Source: Acidovorax sp. A1169 (lineage in GTDB: Bacteria; Pseudomonadota; Gammaproteobacteria; Burkholderiales; Burkholderiaceae_C). From it: a stretch of 64,000 nt of DNA. Below the pieces are notes generated by a model that worked only from the letters and a program-made list of their open reading frames with translations, had not been told where the DNA came from and did not search any database. Location of the stretch: contig NZ_JAUZDX010000014.1 in assembly GCF_030704685.1 (NCBI RefSeq), positions 1-64,000 of the forward strand, in the 5' to 3' direction. Position numbers and translations under genes: made by a program. The stretch's first letter is position 1. Every line of letters starts with the position of its first letter. Shown here piece after piece: positions 8,296 through 16,089 of the stretch.

Positions 8296-9291
8296 TCAGT
8301 CGAGCTTGGCGCCCGAGGCCTTGACCACCGTGGCCCAGCGCTTGACTTCGCTGCTGACCATGGCGCCGAACTGCTGCTGGGTGAGGCCGCCGTAGTCGGC
8401 CCCGTTGCTGGCCCAGATGGTCTTGAGTTCTTCGGCCGTGCCCAGGCGCTTGATTTCGTCCACGATGCGCGCCTGGATGTCGGCTGGCGTGCCCTTGGGC
8501 GCCCAAAGGCCGTACCAGGTGGTCACGGTGTAGTCGGGCAGGCCCACTTCGGCGGCGCAGGGCACATCGGGGAAGGCCGGGTTGCGCTTGCTGCCCGAGA
8601 CCATCAGCGCCTTGATGCGCCCCCCCTTGATGTGCGCCGCCGATGAGCCCAGGCCGTCGAACATCATGTCCACATTGCCGGCGATCAGATCCTGCAGGGC
8701 CGGGCCTGCGCCGCGGTAGGGGATGTGGGTGATGAAGGTGCCAGTTTGTTGCTTGAACAGCTCGCCCGCCAGGTGGTGCGAGGTGCCGGCACCGGCCGAG
8801 CCATAGTTAAGCTTGGCAGGGTTGCGCTTGACGAAATCGATGAACTGCTGGAAGTTGGCCACCGGTACGGCCTTGGGGTTGACCACCACCACCTGCGGCA
8901 CGTTGGCCAGCAGGGCCAGGGGGATGAAGTCCTTCTCGATGTCGTAGTCGAGCTTGGGGTACATCGACGGGGCGATGGCGTGGTGCACGGCACCCATGAA
9001 CAGGGTGTAGCCGTCGGGTGCCCCCTTGGCGGCAAAACTGGCGCCCACGGTGCCGCCCGCGCCGCCCCGGTTGTCGATGACCAGGGCCTTGCCCGTGGAC
9101 TTGGCAAACTGCGCGGCCAGAGGGCGCGCAAACGCATCGGTGCCCCCGCCTGCGGGGAACGGCACCACCACGGTCACCGGCTTGCTAGGCCATGCGGACG
9201 CCTGGGCCCAGCTGTTGCCACAGGCCAGTGCGGCGGCCGCAGCAGCGGCACCGCGCAGCACGTCGCGGCGCTGCAGGTCGTTGTCTTTCAT
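8296..9291 (-). CDS. Bug-family (TctC-like) solute-binding protein
   Basis: A 331-residue periplasmic receptor of the tripartite tricarboxylate transporter (Bug) family, very abundant in Comamonadaceae. The N-terminus has a twin-arginine-like signal (RRDVLRG, a long Ala-rich core, cleavage near SWAQA). The mature part shows Bug hallmarks: WPSKPVTVVVPFPAGGGTDAFAR, then NRGGAGGTVG, and DLIAGNVDMMFDGLGSSAAHIKGG. No TctA/TctB membrane genes are adjacent, so it is an orphan receptor. Operon position suggests malonate or a related dicarboxylate as ligand; this is inference. Confidence 0.9.
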   Translation of the reverse strand: MKDNDLQRRDVLRGAAAAAAALACGNSWAQASAWPSKPVTVVVPFPAGGGTDAFARPLAAQFAKSTGKALVIDNRGGAGGTVGASFAAKGAPDGYTLFMGAVHHAIAPSMYPKLDYDIEKDFIPLALLANVPQVVVVNPKAVPVANFQQFIDFVKRNPAKLNYGSAGAGTSHHLAGELFKQQTGTFITHIPYRGAGPALQDLIAGNVDMMFDGLGSSAAHIKGGRIKALMVSGSKRNPAFPDVPCAAEVGLPDYTVTTWYGLWAPKGTPADIQARIVDEIKRLGTAEELKTIWASNGADYGGLTQQQFGAMVSSEVKRWATVVKASGAKLD

Positions 9292-9451
9292 CTTGTCTCC
9301 TGTCTTATAAAAATAGAAATAAAAGGTCCAACACAACAAAGGCGCATGGTAGCGCCGCCTCACGACACGGGTGTCACCGATGCACGCCACGGCCCCAGGG
9401 GTTACGGGTTACCCCTCTGGACGCGGCACACAGGCGCGGTGACGCCGCGAT

Positions 9452-10978
9452 TCAGCCCCTGCACAGGCTGTCGATGTCTCCCGATGCGGGCACCTTGCCC
9501 TGTGCCAGCATGCTGCGGTGCTTGTCGATGCGCTTCAAGTCATACAGGTAGTTGACCATCAGCCCGTACGACTGCTTGAGCCCCTTGGTGGAGGGGTCGC
9601 CGCCCCAGTTCAGGCGCTCAACGCGCGCGCCATTGCCCAGGTGAAAGCGCGCCACCGGGTCCACGGGCTTGCCCTCGGCCAGCTCGCGCGCCAGGTAGTG
9701 GGCCGCGCATTCGAGCAGCATCTGCCGCACGGGCGAGCGGGCGTCCAGGTCCAGCGGCTTTTCGAGCGCGGTGAGCAGGTGCGCGGCCTGGGGCGGCTCG
9801 AAGCCCACGGCGCGGCCCAGCTCGGCGCGGCGCTTGTCGTCCAGCCGCTCCAGCATGGGTGCCGCATGCTTGGCCAGCCAGCCACGAAAGCCGGGGATGG
9901 GCGACAGCGTGGCAAAGGTGCGCAGGCGCGGGAACTCCTCGGTCAGCGTTTCCACCACGTGCTTGATCAGCGAATCACCAAAACTCACGCCGCGCAGCCC
10001 CGTCTGGGTGTTGCTGATGGAGTAGAAAATGGCCGTGGTGGCCTTGGCCAGGTCGGCCGGTGCGGCGGCCTCGTCCAGCAGCGGGGTAATGCTGCTGGAG
10101 ATGCGATCCACCAGCGCCACCTCGACAAAGATCAACGGCTCGTTGGGCAGGCGCGGGTGGAAGAAGCCGTAGCAGCGGCGGTCGCTGTCCAGCCGGTTCT
10201 TCACGTCGGCCCAGCTGCGGATGTCGTGCACCGCCTCGTACTTGATGAGCTTTTCGATCAGCGAGGCAGGCGAGTCCCACGACAGGCGGCGCAGCTCCAG
10301 GAAGGCCACGTCGAACCAGGTCGAGAACAGGTGCTCCAGCTCCGCATCGAGCGGCAGCAGGCGCTTGTCGGCCTTGAGCAGGGGCAGCAGCTCGGCGCGC
10401 ATGTCCAGCAAAAAACGCATGCCTTCGGGCACCACCGCAAAGCGCTGCAGCAGCCGTGTGCGCGGCGACACCAGGGCGCGGCGCAGGCTGATCTCGGCCT
10501 GGCCCTCCTCGGCCGTGCCGGCTGCGGCCTCGTAGCGCTGGCGGGCGGACTTGAAGCGCGTGGCATCGGGTGCGAACTGCTCGCACAGCAGCAGCCACAT
10601 GTCACGCCGCTCCTCGGGCGCGGCCTCGGCATACCACTGGGCCACGCCGTGGGCGCGGCGCCCGCCTTCGAGCTCGCTCACCTGCGGGGCCACCACCTCC
10701 TGCAGGTCCGCCAGCAGGCGGCGCAGGGCACGCGGCGACAAGGCCTCCTGCCCGCGGCGCAGCGTGGCCGCCAGGCGTTCGTTGGTGGAGCGCGGGACAG
10801 CCACCTTGGCCACCACGTCGGTCACGTTGGCCTTGTCGGCGGCCGCTCGCGCAAGCTTGTCGCCCGGGGCCTTGTCACCGGCAGGCTTGTCGCCTGCGGC
10901 TTTGTCGATGGCGGGTGCAGCAGAGCGCAGGCGCGAGACGCTGCGGGCAATCCATTCGGGGGCAGTGTTCATGTTCAT
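9452..10978 (-). CDS. mcd: Malonyl-CoA decarboxylase
   Basis: A 508-residue enzyme converting malonyl-CoA to acetyl-CoA and CO2. It shows the family architecture: a helical N-terminal oligomerisation domain (about 65-185) and a GNAT-like catalytic domain with FFHPRLPNEPLIFVEVAL and FYSISNTQTGLRGVSFG, then TLSPIPGFRGWL and the catalytic His region CAAHYLARE. The first 60 residues carry a repetitive K/A/G/D segment (KAAGDKPAGDKAPGDK) not needed by the family. The start overlaps the regulator stop as ATGA (10975-10978), indicating translational coupling. Confidence 0.93.
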   Translation of the reverse strand: MNMNTAPEWIARSVSRLRSAAPAIDKAAGDKPAGDKAPGDKLARAAADKANVTDVVAKVAVPRSTNERLAATLRRGQEALSPRALRRLLADLQEVVAPQVSELEGGRRAHGVAQWYAEAAPEERRDMWLLLCEQFAPDATRFKSARQRYEAAAGTAEEGQAEISLRRALVSPRTRLLQRFAVVPEGMRFLLDMRAELLPLLKADKRLLPLDAELEHLFSTWFDVAFLELRRLSWDSPASLIEKLIKYEAVHDIRSWADVKNRLDSDRRCYGFFHPRLPNEPLIFVEVALVDRISSSITPLLDEAAAPADLAKATTAIFYSISNTQTGLRGVSFGDSLIKHVVETLTEEFPRLRTFATLSPIPGFRGWLAKHAAPMLERLDDKRRAELGRAVGFEPPQAAHLLTALEKPLDLDARSPVRQMLLECAAHYLARELAEGKPVDPVARFHLGNGARVERLNWGGDPSTKGLKQSYGLMVNYLYDLKRIDKHRSMLAQGKVPASGDIDSLCRG

Positions 10979-11643
10979 GGTGTCAACCTCGATTGCTGGG
11001 TGCGGGCTACGTCGCGCAAGGCCTCGCGCTGGCGCAGCAGGTGGGTGCGCATGGCCTCCTCGGCGGCATCGCAGTCCCGGGCCTTCAGGGCGGCAAACAC
11101 CGCCAGGTGCTCGGCCAGGCTCTGCTGCAGGCGGCCGGGCGCGTGCAACTGCTGCAGCCGCGCCAGGCGCAGGATCTTGCGCAGATCGCCGATCACCTGG
11201 GCCAGCCAGCGGTTGTCCGCCAGCGTGATGAAGGCCTCGTGGATGGCGTGGTTGGCTGCGTAGTATTCGGGGATGCGCCCGGCTGCGGCGTGGGCCTGCA
11301 GGCGCTGGTGCAGCACCTCCAGCGCGGCCACGTCGCCCGCACTGGCGCGGCGCGTGGCCTCGTGCGCGGCGCGGCCTTCGAGCAGCGCGATCACGGGGAA
11401 GATATCGTCGAGGTCCTGGGACGTGACCTCGGCCACAAAGCAGCCACGGCGCGGCTCGTGGCGCAGCAGGCCCTCGGCCACCAGCACCTTGAGCGCCTCA
11501 CGCAACGGCGTGCGCGAAATCTCCAGCCGCTCGCACAGCGCCGCCTCGTCCAGAAACATGCCCGGCGCCAGCGTGCCGGCAAAGATCTCCTCGCGCAGGC
11601 GCGAGGCGACTTCATCGTGCAGGGAATTGGATACCAGGCGCAT
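10975..11643 (-). CDS. GntR-family (FCD) regulator of the malonate operon
   Basis: A 222-residue regulator. The GntR winged HTH is at about 8-70 (LREEIFAGTLAPGMFLDEAALCERLEISRTPLREALKVL), followed by an all-helical FCD ligand domain containing the expected metal/ligand His residues. The start at 11643 (MRLVSNSL) is preferred over the longer frame. As first gene of the operon with ATGA overlap to mcd, it is probably an autoregulating sensor of malonate or malonyl-CoA. The name mdcY/matR is not applied because only the family is certain. Confidence 0.88.
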   Translation of the reverse strand: MRLVSNSLHDEVASRLREEIFAGTLAPGMFLDEAALCERLEISRTPLREALKVLVAEGLLRHEPRRGCFVAEVTSQDLDDIFPVIALLEGRAAHEATRRASAGDVAALEVLHQRLQAHAAAGRIPEYYAANHAIHEAFITLADNRWLAQVIGDLRKILRLARLQQLHAPGRLQQSLAEHLAVFAALKARDCDAAEEAMRTHLLRQREALRDVARTQQSRLTP

Positions 11644-12032
11644 GTGCGGGTGAACTCCGGGTGAATCAGCTGCCAGGCCCCACAAGGGCCCCCGGCTTTT
11701 GCCGCCAACGTGCCATCAAATGACGGCAAACGCAGGCTTTGCTCTCACATGGTTGTAATTTCTCATAATTATGGAAAATGACAAGAGGGGAAACGTGTTT
11801 TTTGGTAAGGCAGGGCCAAATTTGGAGAAAAGAGGCAGTGGAGCAACAGCCGTCAGGGCTCGAAGCGGCACACTGGCGAGTAGCAAAGGTGCGCAAGTGG
11901 GTAGCAGCAACGCTGTAACCTCGCAGAGTGAATTTGTTATCCGTCGCGCCGCTGCACGTAGGTCGTTCCCTCTGTAGCTCACCCGTTGCAGCGCAAGCAT
12001 TCGTTCACAACAAGAAGCCTTGAACAGAGAAC
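11644..12032. other. Divergent control region, 389 bases
   Basis: A region with lower GC than its surroundings, between the malonate operon and a hypothetical plus-strand gene. It contains the palindrome at 11759-11777; no ORF is supported in it. Confidence 0.5.
11759..11777. promoter_or_regulatory. Candidate operator of the GntR regulator
   Basis: TTTCTCATAATTATGGAAA is an interrupted palindrome with a perfect 10-bp centre (CATAATTATG, 11764-11773). It lies about 115 bases upstream of the GntR start in an AT-rich patch, a plausible site for autoregulation. Confidence 0.45.
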
Positions 12033-12353
12033 ATGAAAAAACTGCGCGAGCTGGTCAGAACCATCGACGTAGAGCCATTCAGCACTGGTGACGGAGATGC
12101 ATTTCGATTCCGTCTCGAGATCTCGCGCGAAGTGAATACCACCCGGTACCAAGGGCGGGTCTTCCGGCTGGAAACCTACAGGCTGCAGCCCACCTTTCCC
12201 GTGGCCGGCGACGATGCGGCAGAAGGCAAGGACGATGCGCTGATCTATGTCGGAGACCATATGTTCGACCCCGACCTGTTGCAAGGCACTTCAGCGGATG
12301 AGGTGATGGGCAAGTTCCAGGCACGTTTCGACGGGCTGTTTGGCAAGGGCTGA
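12033..12353 (+). CDS. Conserved small hypothetical protein
   Basis: A 106-residue acidic protein (MKKLRELV...). It has no signal peptide or membrane segment and no recognised domain. The pattern FRFRLEISREVNTTRYQGRVFRLETYRL suggests alternating beta strands, and the end is helical. It stands alone, reading away from the malonate operon. Coding is credible from codon bias and the length of the frame. Confidence 0.6.
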   Translation: MKKLRELVRTIDVEPFSTGDGDAFRFRLEISREVNTTRYQGRVFRLETYRLQPTFPVAGDDAAEGKDDALIYVGDHMFDPDLLQGTSADEVMGKFQARFDGLFGKG

Positions 12354-12373
12354 AAGCCCAGCGCCCTGCCCCA

Positions 12374-12676
12374 TCAATCCCCTGCGTTGCGCCGTGCCAC
12401 CCAGTAAGTCGCCCCCTGCGCCCCATAGCGCTCCGCATGCGGCTCATTGCGGTACAGCGTAAAGGTATCTCCGGGCACCAGGTGGCGCTCCTGGCCCTCG
12501 CAGGTGAGCCACATCTCGCCCTGCACGACGATAGCGCTCACGCCGAAGTCGTGGCGGTGCTCGGGCACCACCTGGCCGGGGGCCCATTCGCGCACCCGCA
12601 CTTCGTCGAACCCGCCGGCAAGCGACTGGGCCTGGAATTGCTCGAAGCTCAAAGGTACGGCGGGCATGGCGTTCAT
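12374..12676 (-). CDS. Small cupin-domain protein
   Basis: A 100-residue single-domain cupin. Motif 1 is PEHRHDFGVSAIVVQGEM (about 47-64), with two His and a Glu for metal binding. Motif 2 is PGDTFTLYRNEPHAERYG (about 75-92), with the final His. It is cytosolic, and the substrate or ligand is unknown. It converges with the hypothetical gene ending at 12353. Confidence 0.78.
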   Translation of the reverse strand: MNAMPAVPLSFEQFQAQSLAGGFDEVRVREWAPGQVVPEHRHDFGVSAIVVQGEMWLTCEGQERHLVPGDTFTLYRNEPHAERYGAQGATYWVARRNAGD

Positions 12677-12742
12677 CTGGCTTGTCTCCTGCAGGCATGC
12701 GGGACTGGCGGTTTTGTTACATCGGCAATTTTAGGGGCGTGC

Positions 12743-13636
12743 CTATGCATGCGTGGTCTGGCGCTTGCGCCTGACAGCAGCACTTGCCGCTGCTGCCGCC
12801 TTGCCCTCCTCGCCCGCCGCAATCAGTGCCTTCACCCGCGCCAGGTCGCGCGGCGTGGCCGGGGTGTAGATCACCATGCCCAGGTCGGGCCGGCCATCGA
12901 CGGCAAAGGCCGAATACTCCAGGTCGATGGGGCCAGCCACGGGGTGCACCACGTGCTTGGGGTGCTCGCCATAGCTGCTCTGCACACCGTTGTCGCGCCA
13001 GAGCGCGCGGAACTCGGGGTCGAGATGGCACAACTCGTCCACCATGGGCTGCACGCGGGCAGCAGCACCGGCGCGCGCCACGTCGGCGCGGAAGGCGCCG
13101 ACGATGAAGCGCGAATCGCGCTCCCAGTTGGGCATCTTGCGGCGCAGCGCCGCGCTGCCGAAAACCACGCGCAGGATGTTGCGCTGCCCCACGGGCAGCG
13201 CGCCATAGTCGGTCAGCACCAGGGTGGAGGCATGGTTCCAGGCGACAACATCCCAGGTGGAGGTTTTCACATAGGCGGCGCTGGTTTCGAGCGAATCGAG
13301 CACGCGCTGCAACCGGGGCGTCACGCCCTCTGGGTCCTGAAAGCGCACCTCGGGTGGGCGGCCCAGGGCGAGCAAAAAGACATACTCGCGCTCGGCTTCG
13401 GTGAGCATCAGCGCGCGGGCGATGCGCGCCAGCACGTCGGCCGAAGGCGCCCCGCCGCGCCCCTGCTCCAGCCAGGTGTACCAGGTGGCACTGACATGGG
13501 CGCGCTGGGCGACTTCTTCGCGGCGCAGGCCGGGCGTGCGCCGGCGCGCGAGCGGAAAGCCCAGGGCGGCAGGGTCCAGCCGGGTGCGGCGGTCGCGCAG
13601 GTAGTTGCCCAGCGGGTTGTCGTTGGTGTCGGGCAT
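12743..13636 (-). CDS. XRE-family regulator with MmyB-like ligand domain
   Basis: A 297-residue regulator. The N-terminal HTH (about 10-75) reads LGNYLRDRRTRL, then RTPGLRREEVAQRAHVSATWYTWLEQGR, which is diagnostic of the MmyB-type XRE group. The C-terminal half (about 100-275) matches the MmyB ligand-binding domain (PVGQRNILRVVF, ADVARAGAA, LWRDNGVQ, HPVAGPIDLEYSAF). Such regulators usually control a divergent SDR or reductase gene, here the epimerase gene at 13737. A palindrome at 13657-13670 is a likely operator. Confidence 0.9.
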   Translation of the reverse strand: MPDTNDNPLGNYLRDRRTRLDPAALGFPLARRRTPGLRREEVAQRAHVSATWYTWLEQGRGGAPSADVLARIARALMLTEAEREYVFLLALGRPPEVRFQDPEGVTPRLQRVLDSLETSAAYVKTSTWDVVAWNHASTLVLTDYGALPVGQRNILRVVFGSAALRRKMPNWERDSRFIVGAFRADVARAGAAARVQPMVDELCHLDPEFRALWRDNGVQSSYGEHPKHVVHPVAGPIDLEYSAFAVDGRPDLGMVIYTPATPRDLARVKALIAAGEEGKAAAAASAAVRRKRQTTHA

Positions 13637-13656
13637 GGATGCAGTCCTGTTACTTT

Positions 13657-13670
13657 TTATACCTGTATAA
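13657..13670. promoter_or_regulatory. Palindromic operator in XRE/epimerase divergent region
   Basis: TTATAC CT GTATAA is a perfect 6-2-6 inverted repeat in the 100-base divergent region. It overlaps a consensus TATAAT (13666-13671) that can serve as a -10 box for the plus-strand gene, so binding would block transcription. Confidence 0.6.
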
Positions 13671-13736
13671 TATCACTACTTTACCCGGATAAGCGCCGTG
13701 GCGACACTGCCTTCCTTTCACAGGAAGGACATCACC

Positions 13737-14624
13737 ATGCGAGTATTCGTGACCGGCGCGACCGGTTTTGTGGGAACGGCCGTCGTCAATGAGCTGATCG
13801 ATGCGGGCCACAGTGTGCTGGGCCTGGCCCGCTCGGACGAAGGGGCCGAGCGCCTGGCCGCCGTGGGGGCCGAGGTGCACCGCGGCTCCATCGACGACCT
13901 GCCCAGCCTGCGCCGCGGCGTTGCCCACGCCGATGGCGTGATCCACACGGCGTTCAACCACGACTTTTCAACCTATGCGGCCAACTGCGAGGCGGACCGG
14001 CGGGTCATCGCGGCGCTGGGCGCCGAGCTTGCGGGCACCAACCGGCCCCTGCTCGTGACCACCGGCATGACGCTGCTGGGCAACAGGGGCGGCGTGGGCA
14101 CCGAAGAGGATGCGCCCGTGCCCAGCAGCGCCGGTGTGCCGCGCAGCGCCTCGGAAGAGGCTGCCACCGCCCTGGCGCAGCAGGGAGTGCATGCCTGCGT
14201 GGTGCGGCTGCCGCAGGTGCACGACCCGTTCAAGCAGGGCCTGATCACCTACCTGATCGCGCTGGCCCGCGAGAAAGGGGTGTCGGCCTACCTGGGCGAA
14301 GGCGCCAACCGCTGGCCCGCCGTGCATGTGCTCGATGCCGCCTGCCTGTACCGGCTGGTGCTGGAACAGGGCCAGGCCGGCGCACGCTACCACGCGGTGG
14401 GCGAAGAAGGTGTGGCCCTCAGGGCGGTTGCCGAATCCATCGGCCGGTGTCTGAACCTGCCCGTGGCCTCGGTACCGGCCAGTGATGCCGAGCAGCACTT
14501 TGGCTGGCTGGCCCGCTTTGCCGGTATGGACAGCCCCGCCTCCAGCGCGCTCACGCAGCAGCGCCTGGGCTGGCGGCCGGTGGAGACCACACTGATCGCG
14601 GACCTGGACCGCGCGCAGTTCTGA
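13737..14624 (+). CDS. NAD-dependent epimerase/dehydratase (extended SDR)
   Basis: A 295-residue extended SDR of the SDR_a5-like type. The start at 13737 follows CAGGAAGGAC, and the cofactor motif TGATGFVG is at about 6-13. GVIHTAF stands where the NNAG-like motif is expected. The C-terminal part (RWPAVHVLDAACLYRLVLE) is typical of this subfamily. The usual YxxxK is not evident (the aligned part reads SASEEAATAL), so catalysis is uncertain. It is a probable target of the divergent XRE regulator. Confidence 0.85.
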   Translation: MRVFVTGATGFVGTAVVNELIDAGHSVLGLARSDEGAERLAAVGAEVHRGSIDDLPSLRRGVAHADGVIHTAFNHDFSTYAANCEADRRVIAALGAELAGTNRPLLVTTGMTLLGNRGGVGTEEDAPVPSSAGVPRSASEEAATALAQQGVHACVVRLPQVHDPFKQGLITYLIALAREKGVSAYLGEGANRWPAVHVLDAACLYRLVLEQGQAGARYHAVGEEGVALRAVAESIGRCLNLPVASVPASDAEQHFGWLARFAGMDSPASSALTQQRLGWRPVETTLIADLDRAQF

Positions 14625-14707
14625 GCCGGCAGAAGCATCCGTGCGGCGGTCATCAGCACCGTCAGGCATGCCTCCCTACAATGGGCCGAACAGGAGGAGT
14701 CCAACGC

Positions 14708-15556
14708 ATGCCGCCAAAGCCATCGCCCCGCCCCACCACCGTCTCCATGCCACGCCGCACGGCCCTGTTGGCGGCAGCCGCCGCCACGGCGCTGGCTGCC
14801 TGCGGCGGTGGCGGCTCGTCCAGCGAAGAGCCGCCTGCCGAGCCTGTGGGCCAGGTCATCAACTCGTCGCTCAGGTCCGAAGCGACGGGCGGCTCGTACG
14901 CCATCCGCGTCTACCTGCCCCCGGCCTATGCCACGGGCACGGCCACTCTGCCCACCATCTATGTGACCGAAGGCGATGCGGTGTACGGCAGCAGCGGCCT
15001 GGCCCCCACGCGCTTCGACACCTTCAAGCAGGTGATGCAGCGCCGGGGCACACAGGCCATCCTGGTCGGCATCGGTGGCACGGCCCAACGCGGCACGGAC
15101 TTCCTGCTGCCCGGCGCTGCCGTCTACCTGAATTTCATCACCAAGGAGCTGGCACCCAGCATCGAGCGCCAGTACCGCGCCGACCCCAAGCGCCGCGCTC
15201 TCTCGGGTCTGTCGCACGGCGGCTACTTCGTGGTGGCAGCCCTGGTGATCGAGGGAATGGCCGGCGCGCTGAGCTTCTCGCACTACCTGTCCACCGAGTC
15301 CAGCGTGGGCGGCCACGGTGATGCGAGGGCCTTCCTCGCCTATGAAAAGCAGCTCGACGGCAAGCCCCTGCCCGCCACGCTGTTCCTGACGGGCGCCATC
15401 AACGGCAATACGGTACTCATCGTCAATCCGCTGTATACCCAGATGGCCGCGCAGAGCAACCCGGGGCTGACGCTGCTCAGGGCAGAGTACAACGCCAGCC
15501 ACGTCGGTGCCGACGTACCCGCCTTCGAGGATGCACTCCAGCGCTTCTTCCCGTAA
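14708..15556 (+). CDS. Lipoprotein alpha/beta-hydrolase (esterase-like)
   Basis: A 282-residue predicted lipoprotein. The start at 14708 is placed by AGGAGG at 14692-14697. A signal sequence ends in the lipobox LAAC followed by GGGGSSS. The mature part is an esterase-D-like alpha/beta hydrolase: YAIRVYLPPAY, LPTIYVTEGDAVY, the nucleophile elbow LSHGGYF, and a late HVGADVPAF carrying the probable catalytic His. The substrate is unknown; enterochelin-esterase-like and S-formylglutathione hydrolase-like enzymes share the fold. Confidence 0.8.
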   Translation: MPPKPSPRPTTVSMPRRTALLAAAAATALAACGGGGSSSEEPPAEPVGQVINSSLRSEATGGSYAIRVYLPPAYATGTATLPTIYVTEGDAVYGSSGLAPTRFDTFKQVMQRRGTQAILVGIGGTAQRGTDFLLPGAAVYLNFITKELAPSIERQYRADPKRRALSGLSHGGYFVVAALVIEGMAGALSFSHYLSTESSVGGHGDARAFLAYEKQLDGKPLPATLFLTGAINGNTVLIVNPLYTQMAAQSNPGLTLLRAEYNASHVGADVPAFEDALQRFFP

Positions 15557-15578
15557 CGGCAGCTTGGGCTCCGTCCCC

Positions 15579-16079
15579 ATGCTGCACATCGCGCTGGCAG
15601 ACAGTCCGCATGCCTCGCTGACCGACCTGCTCTGCGAACTGAATGCCTACTACGCCGATGCCGGCGTGGCCACGGCCCCGCGCGAGGCCGTGCATGCGCA
15701 CCTGCGCGACCACCTGCTCGCGCCCGGCTCGCCCGTGCGTCTGGTGGTGGCCAGCGATGCGGCGGGCAAGGCCCATGGGTTTGCAGCCATCGTTTTCCTG
15801 CACTCGCTGGTGGACCCAAGCCCCGGGCACCGGCTGCAGTGCATGGTCAAGGAGTTGTTCGTCAGCGCGAGCGCCCGAGGCCGGGGGACAGGCCGCGCGC
15901 TGATGGCCTGGGTGGCCCGCCATGCCGCCAGCGAAGGCTGCGGCCGCATGGACTGGAACGTGAAGGCCGGCAACCACGCGGGCATCGCCTTCTACGAAAG
16001 CCTGGGTGCGGTGCTCGTGGCCGACAGGCTGAGCTACCGGCTCACGCGCGAAGCCATGGACCAGCTGGCCGGCCCCTGA
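15579..16079 (+). CDS. GNAT-family N-acetyltransferase
   Basis: A 166-residue GNAT enzyme with the acetyl-CoA motif RGRGTGRALMAWVARHA preceded by the strand VKELFVS, and the C-terminal GIAFYESLGAVLV. The start at 15579 (MLHIALAD) gives the normal family length; an in-frame ATG at 15507 overlaps the preceding gene. The substrate is unknown. It lies 22 bases after the esterase-like gene, possibly co-transcribed. Confidence 0.85.
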   Translation: MLHIALADSPHASLTDLLCELNAYYADAGVATAPREAVHAHLRDHLLAPGSPVRLVVASDAAGKAHGFAAIVFLHSLVDPSPGHRLQCMVKELFVSASARGRGTGRALMAWVARHAASEGCGRMDWNVKAGNHAGIAFYESLGAVLVADRLSYRLTREAMDQLAGP

Positions 16080-16089
16080 AAAGGTCGAC

